Made by a program: the position numbers and the translations under genes
Part shown: piece after piece, positions 59,601 to 64,000 of the stretch
How the letters are laid out: the number at the start of each line of letters is the position of its first letter
Numbering within the stretch: position 1 is the stretch's first letter
The notes under the pieces: generated by a model
Seen by the model: the letters and a program-made list of their open reading frames with translations, nothing else
Database searches by the model: none
Told to the model about the DNA's origin: nothing
NCBI GenBank assembly: GCA_007449985.2
Contig: VIIQ02000621.1
Span: forward strand, 124,001 to 188,000
Origin: Desmodesmus armatus
Lineage: Eukaryota > Chlorophyta > Chlorophyceae > Sphaeropleales > Scenedesmaceae
Direction: 5' to 3'
Length of the DNA stretch: 64,000 bases

Positions 59601-62600
59601 GACAGCGCTGCAGCCTCTTCGTCTGCCACCGCTGCTGCTGCCAGGGGCACGGTCTGTGCTGCTGTGCCGCTGCCGCCAGCCTGGCTTGAGCTGTGACTGT
59701 CCTGCTGACATCCACTGTGAGCCTCCTGCAAGATGCTTGCCACCTGCTCGATGGTTGCTGCTGCGTCAGGCTGTGCATCAGCAGCTTGCGGCTGCTGCAG
59801 CAACACCGCCTGCTCTGCTGGTTCTGTAGGACCTGTGTCAGCTGCAGTTTCAGCCTGCTGCTGCTCAAGCTCCACAGCTGCCTGCGCTGGCTCTATGATG
59901 ACCCTGCCGTCGGCCTGCACTGACCCAGCTACCTTCGAGGGGCTGCCGGGCCTCGAGGTGCTCGCTATGAAGGCCTTAAGTGCCTGCGCCTGCTGCGCCA
60001 GGGCCTGCTGCAGGGACGAGCGCCCCAGCACTGCACTGTCGCACGTGTTGCGCCGCGCCTTGGCCGCAGCGACCGCATTGCCACTGCTGCTTCTCAGCTG
60101 CCCAGCAGGCGAGAGGGACACCTCATCACATGTGGCTGCGCGCGCACGTCTGCCGACTGGGGCTGCAGCAGCGCCCCCGCTACTGTCCTGCTCCTGCTGC
60201 TCCTGGTGCTGCTTCAATTTAAGTTCCGCTGCTGCTAGCTGGTCCCGAAGCGACCAGACCAGCATCACCTGCTGCTGTACTGAGGCGTCTGACTCTTGCC
60301 TGCTCAAGCCCGGCAGGACGTCTTCTGTCGGCCGGCCTGCAGGGTGTGGGTGATGCAGCTGCTTCTTGGCGGCCTTGATGACCTTGCGCATGTGCCAGGG
60401 GAAGGGGATGCAGGAGAGGTGCTGCTGCCTCGGGCTGTCCTCTGGTTCATCCACAAGGGACAGCACCTCTGCGTGGCTTGAGAGGGACACCGAGGCGTGA
60501 CGGTGGTGCCTTCCTGCTGGTGCCTGTACTGCACCAGGGGCACTCTGAGGCCTAGCAGGCAGCGCGTGAGCACGTACTGCTGGCAGGCCTGCTGCGTGCT
60601 CGGAGCTGCGGGCAAAGCACTGCTCCTGCTGTTGCTGGCCTTGCTGCAGCCACGGCCCTGCCAGCAAGACGGCGGCGTCAGCATGGGCTGTCGTCTCACG
60701 CTGCTGCTGCTCCGCTGCCTCAGGGCCAGCAGCTGCCTGGGCGGACAGACACACGTCATTGCCCTGAAACATGGTTGCTGCAGTGGCGCCATCGAACAGC
60801 AGGCCACTGCAGTCCCCCTCCAGCAGGCTGCCTGCCAGTGCGTCGTCAGCCGCCGCAAACAGGTCCAGGCTGGGCAGGCGGCCTTGCACTGCTGCAGACG
60901 GAGGACCCATGGCTGCATCGCCTGCGCTGCTGCAGCAGACATCACCGCCAACTGGCAGGTCCATGGTGCAGGCGCCTGCAGACCCCGCGTCGGCTGACAC
61001 AGGATCCTCTGAGGCTGCTGCAGCTTCACTCGCATGCACACCCCCGGCTGTCTGCACGCCTGCAGCCACATCCTGCACATGTGTGTACTCCATGCCACCA
61101 CCGCTGCTGCGAGTGACAAACCTGGATGAGTGGACCTCATCATCACCCTCGCTGCTCCTGTGGCTGCCATGTCCCGTGTAGACAGCTGCTATGGTCCACG
61201 CACCCGACCCCTGACAGGAGCCTGGCATGTCCTGCAACAACCGCAACTGGCCTGAGGCAGCGGCAGCGGCCTGCACATCCCCTGCTGCAAGGTCTGCAGC
61301 TGCAGCTCGAAACGCAGCAGCTGCAGTGCCCTGCTGCTGCTGGGTCAGCACCAGGTGCATGAGGTCCTGCATCTGTTCCTGCAGAAGGGTGGCACCTTCC
61401 ATGCACTTGCAGGCAGCAGCTTGTGCTACTGCCACATCCTTGTTGGAGAGGTTGCTGCTCTTCACGGCGGCAAGAGCAGCAGGGCCCAGGGTGCTGCCTG
61501 CATGCTGTAGGGTCAGCAGCAGCTGCTGCAGAGAGCTGCCCAGCACACTGTCCTGCAACTGTTGCAGCAGCAGGTCTTGTGCTGCCATGCCCTTCCCAGC
61601 TGGTACTGCGCCCATGTGCTGAGGACTGCCTTCAAGCTTGGTGGGCAACCTTGGTTTGCTGCTAGGCATGGTGCAGACACCATCTGCCAAGGGTTCACAG
61701 GGTGCAACGCCCCCATCCCCCACTGCATACACTGCCAGCGGTGGGTGGCTGCAGTCGTCCATGCCCCTGAAAACCCCTGGCAGCAACACAGCCTTCATGG
61801 CTGCCTTGCTGCCCTGCACTGCAGCAGCACCGGCCCGAGCACGGCCAGCAGTGCCGAGCTGCTCCCATCCCGTCTTTGCCTGCGCTGCGGACCAAGCTGG
61901 CACGAAGGTCAGGCTGTCCTGCGGCTCGCATGGGGGCAGCCTGCTGGGCTGCATGGGCGGCTGCGAGGTGCTGTGGGGACTGAGCGCCTCCTCTGAGTCT
62001 AGGTCCTCAAGGAACACAGACCTTGGATGCAAGGCGCTGCAGCGACGAGGGTATGCTTGCACCCCGCTGTCAGCACAGGCCTGCATGCAGCCCACGGCTG
62101 CGGCAGACTCCTGCATGCCATCCACTGCACTACCTGGGGACAGCGCACGCTCACCCCCTGTGATTTCTGCTGCAAGCGCAGCACCTTGAGCATCTGCCGC
62201 GGCGCATGGCATGCTGCTCCAGACAGGCAAGCTGTCTGGGTCGTCCTTGCAGCCCCCTCGCGAGCTGCCATCTGTACGCCGGAAAGCAAGGTTGGTGTGA
62301 ACTGCAGAAAGGTCCAAAGCAAGGCCCGTACAGGACAGCAAGGGCTGCATGCTGGGGCCCTGCTCAACCTGCTCTGCCCCACAGGCACTGAAGACAGGGT
62401 TGCTCCAGCGCCGCATGTTGCCCTTGGGCGGCAGCGGGCTGCTGAACAGTGAGCCTGGCTGGCTTGCCGCTGCTGCCCCTGCCAGCGCAGCAGCTTGCAT
62501 CGCCTGCCGCTCCTGCTGCAGCTGCTGGCTGAGCTGCAGCAGCGCCTGGGTAGCTGCCTGCAGCTGCTCAGCGCTGGCTGCATCGCTGTCCTGCAGCTGC

Positions 62601-64000
62601 TGTTGCAGCCGCTGCAGCTGGCCCTGCCAGTCCTGCTGCAGGAGCCCTGCACCGCTGCTGCACAGGCTGTTTGCACTGCACGGCTCATGATTTGGCATCT
62701 CCGCGAGCACTACTGGCACTGCTGCTGCAGCATCAGCACTGGCAGCAGCACCAACAGGGCCTGTGCTGGGTAGCTCTACTTCAGCTTTGGAGCTGGGTGC
62801 TGCTTGCTCCTCGAAGCAGATGCCCTGCCAGGGACTTGGCAACTGCTGCTCCTGCGGCTCAGCTGCTGAGGCACAGGCTGTGCTGGGCCATGCAGCAGCA
62901 GCTGCAAGACAGCTTGGGGCCGGAGCTGCACCAGGTGCACTGCTTGACACACCTGCGCAGCTGTCTGCTGCTCTCGGGCTGATGGGTGGGGGGCTGGGTG
63001 TGGCCATCCTGCTCAGCCTGCTTGACGGTCTGCATCTTGCAGGGCTGCCATCCCTTGGCTGTGACCCAGCTGTTCCCGCCATGCTGCTGCTGCCATCGCT
63101 ACTGGTGCTGGCGTAGGCCCGGCAATGCGTCATCAGGGCATCAAAGCAGCTGCTGATGTGGGGACAAGTGGCCTCCAGGTCGCAGCACTGCTGCTGCAGG
63201 GTTCCTGCAAGCTGTGTGCGTGCCTGCTGCATGAGCTCCATGGCCTGCAGGATCAGCACATTGCCATGTTGAATTTTGCGCAGCACCGGGCTAGATGTTG
63301 GTTACAAGAACAGGCACAACTGCTTCAAGCAGGGCATGCACACCATAGCTTGCACATTGCTGTACTGCATGCATGGCTGTGGGCCCCAACTACGAAGTCC
63401 AGCACAGTGATTTGTGACATCAGCCACTGTGCTGGGGTCCCAGCACAGTTGCAGGTGCATGCCGTGCACCCACACCGTGCTGGGCTGAGATACACATGCA
63501 GGCTGCATAGGTCAGCACGTACCTCATGCACTGCGCCACCATTCCAGCATGCATCTGACCCTGCCAGGCCCAGCAGGTCTGACACAGCCTTGTGCACAGC
63601 AGCTACGCCAGCACGGTCCCTTCGCAGGCCTGCCCAGCTTTGTCGCCATGCTGATTGTGCCTGTGAAGAAGTCACCACTGCCATGTTTCAGCCAGCAACC
63701 CATGTCCCATGGCACCCTGTTTTCTGAGACACCTTTGCTGCAAGCTGTGCGTGGCATAGACCTTCCGCTGCACCACACTGTGCTGGCATGTGCGGGGCGC
63801 ATTGTGCCAAGATGCTAGCAGCGCTCATGCTTACCTCCGCAGCAAGCTTGTGCTGGCCAGTGTTTGTACCCACAGAGAGGCTGCCCTGCAGCTGCTGCAT
63901 GCAGATGCTGGCCTTCTCAAGTGCTGAGGCACAGCTGCCCTTGCCTTCCTGCTGCAGTTGAAGCTCCGCCAAGCACATCAGCACATCGTCCAGGCCCGCC
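53634..64000 (-). CDS. Very large Ala/Gln-rich coiled-coil protein (5' partial)
   Basis: The family is not recognised. It could be a golgin-, centrosome- or flagellum-type scaffold. In-window exons: 63835-64000 (open at the edge; LDDVLMCLAELQLQQEGKG), 63523-63660, a huge exon from about 63290 to about 56.7 kb, 54525-56051, and 53634-54191 with the stop (VTPQKVDNKY). The last two are in phase. The huge exon starts with a helical region (VLILQAMELMQQARTQLAG), then a long disordered Ser/Ala/Gly stretch, then coiled coil. From about 58.87 to 57.7 kb there are about seven degenerate repeats of about 45 residues built on LQAEVDALSQRLAEAA and AEALRTQLAAASERNAA. A further coiled coil follows (ELVQGLSDAFNRQAELQDLL). 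Near the end are LRVLLDSSGDVVYAHAEEV and RRLSRELATKEQCIAALQAA. The reading frame changes near 58.93 kb (apparent one-base indel). Total length in window exceeds 3000 residues. Confidence 0.75.
56025..56326. repeat. 153-bp tandem duplication containing an exon start and splice acceptor
   Basis: Blocks starting GGGGTCACGAAGGGC at 56025 and 56178 repeat for about 150 bases with about 10% difference. On the minus strand each contains a splice acceptor and the first codons of the 54525-56051 exon (INSAALRDP at 56051; ITSAALRDP at 56204). The spacing is exactly 153 nt, and the frame between them is open. Confidence 0.85.

Noticed and set aside
1..64000. Bacterial operons, CRISPR arrays, rRNA or tRNA genes
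   Set aside because: None were seen. All recognisable genes are intron-split eukaryotic genes, and no cloverleaf or repeat-spacer pattern was found by eye.

Overview
This is nuclear DNA of a eukaryote, most likely a green alga. The coding regions are split by many short GT-AG introns. Coding sequence is rich in CAG/CTG codons, giving long Gln/Ala tracts. Plant-type TTTAGGG telomere-like motifs lie inside introns. The proteins best match plant/algal families, including a plant-like cytosolic GluRS, an outer-arm axonemal dynein chain, a plant-type SMP-C2 protein and a GET1/WRB homologue. A flagellate-capable chlorophyte of the Sphaeropleales type (Scenedesmus/Tetradesmus-like) would fit; that placement is inference. 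I see no bacterial-style operons, CRISPR arrays, rRNA or tRNA genes. Layout: 1-6900 (-) is the 5' part of an axonemal dynein heavy chain gene whose motor-encoding part lies beyond the left edge. Head-to-head with it, about 0.4 kb away, is WDR54 (7299-9588, +). Then comes a complete 16-exon cytosolic glutamyl-tRNA synthetase (9794-18171, +), whose introns hold duplicated segments, a long hairpin and interstitial telomeric repeats. A minus-strand run follows: an organic-cation-transporter-like MFS protein (19278-24374), an unrecognised four-pass membrane protein (25344-27095), and a 10-exon SMP/C2/PH-like membrane-contact-site protein (27674-33719). About 3.6 kb with no recognisable gene follows. 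After it are a secreted or membrane-anchored Cys-containing protein (37300-39641, -) and a mitochondrial PDK/BCKDK-family kinase (41187 to about 45.9 kb, -), which is head-to-head with GET1 (46463-47653, +). An unresolved 3.2 kb stretch is followed by a small secreted protein (50848-52270, +). The right end is a very large, low-complexity coiled-coil protein (53634-64000, -) whose 5' end lies outside the window. Exon structures marked complete were built by hand. I required GT-AG borders, matching phases and family-like protein; for GluRS, GET1, SMP-C2, the four-pass protein and the small secreted protein every junction is in phase. The most notable observations are two tandem duplications that copy a splice site with its exon edge, one of which adds an open in-frame 51-codon extension. 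There are also three separate apparent one-base frameshifts, each repaired by one extra C in a C run and so most likely base-calling or assembly errors. Two long foldback elements sit in introns. Nothing here is a clear new biological system; the unrecognised proteins are the best leads.
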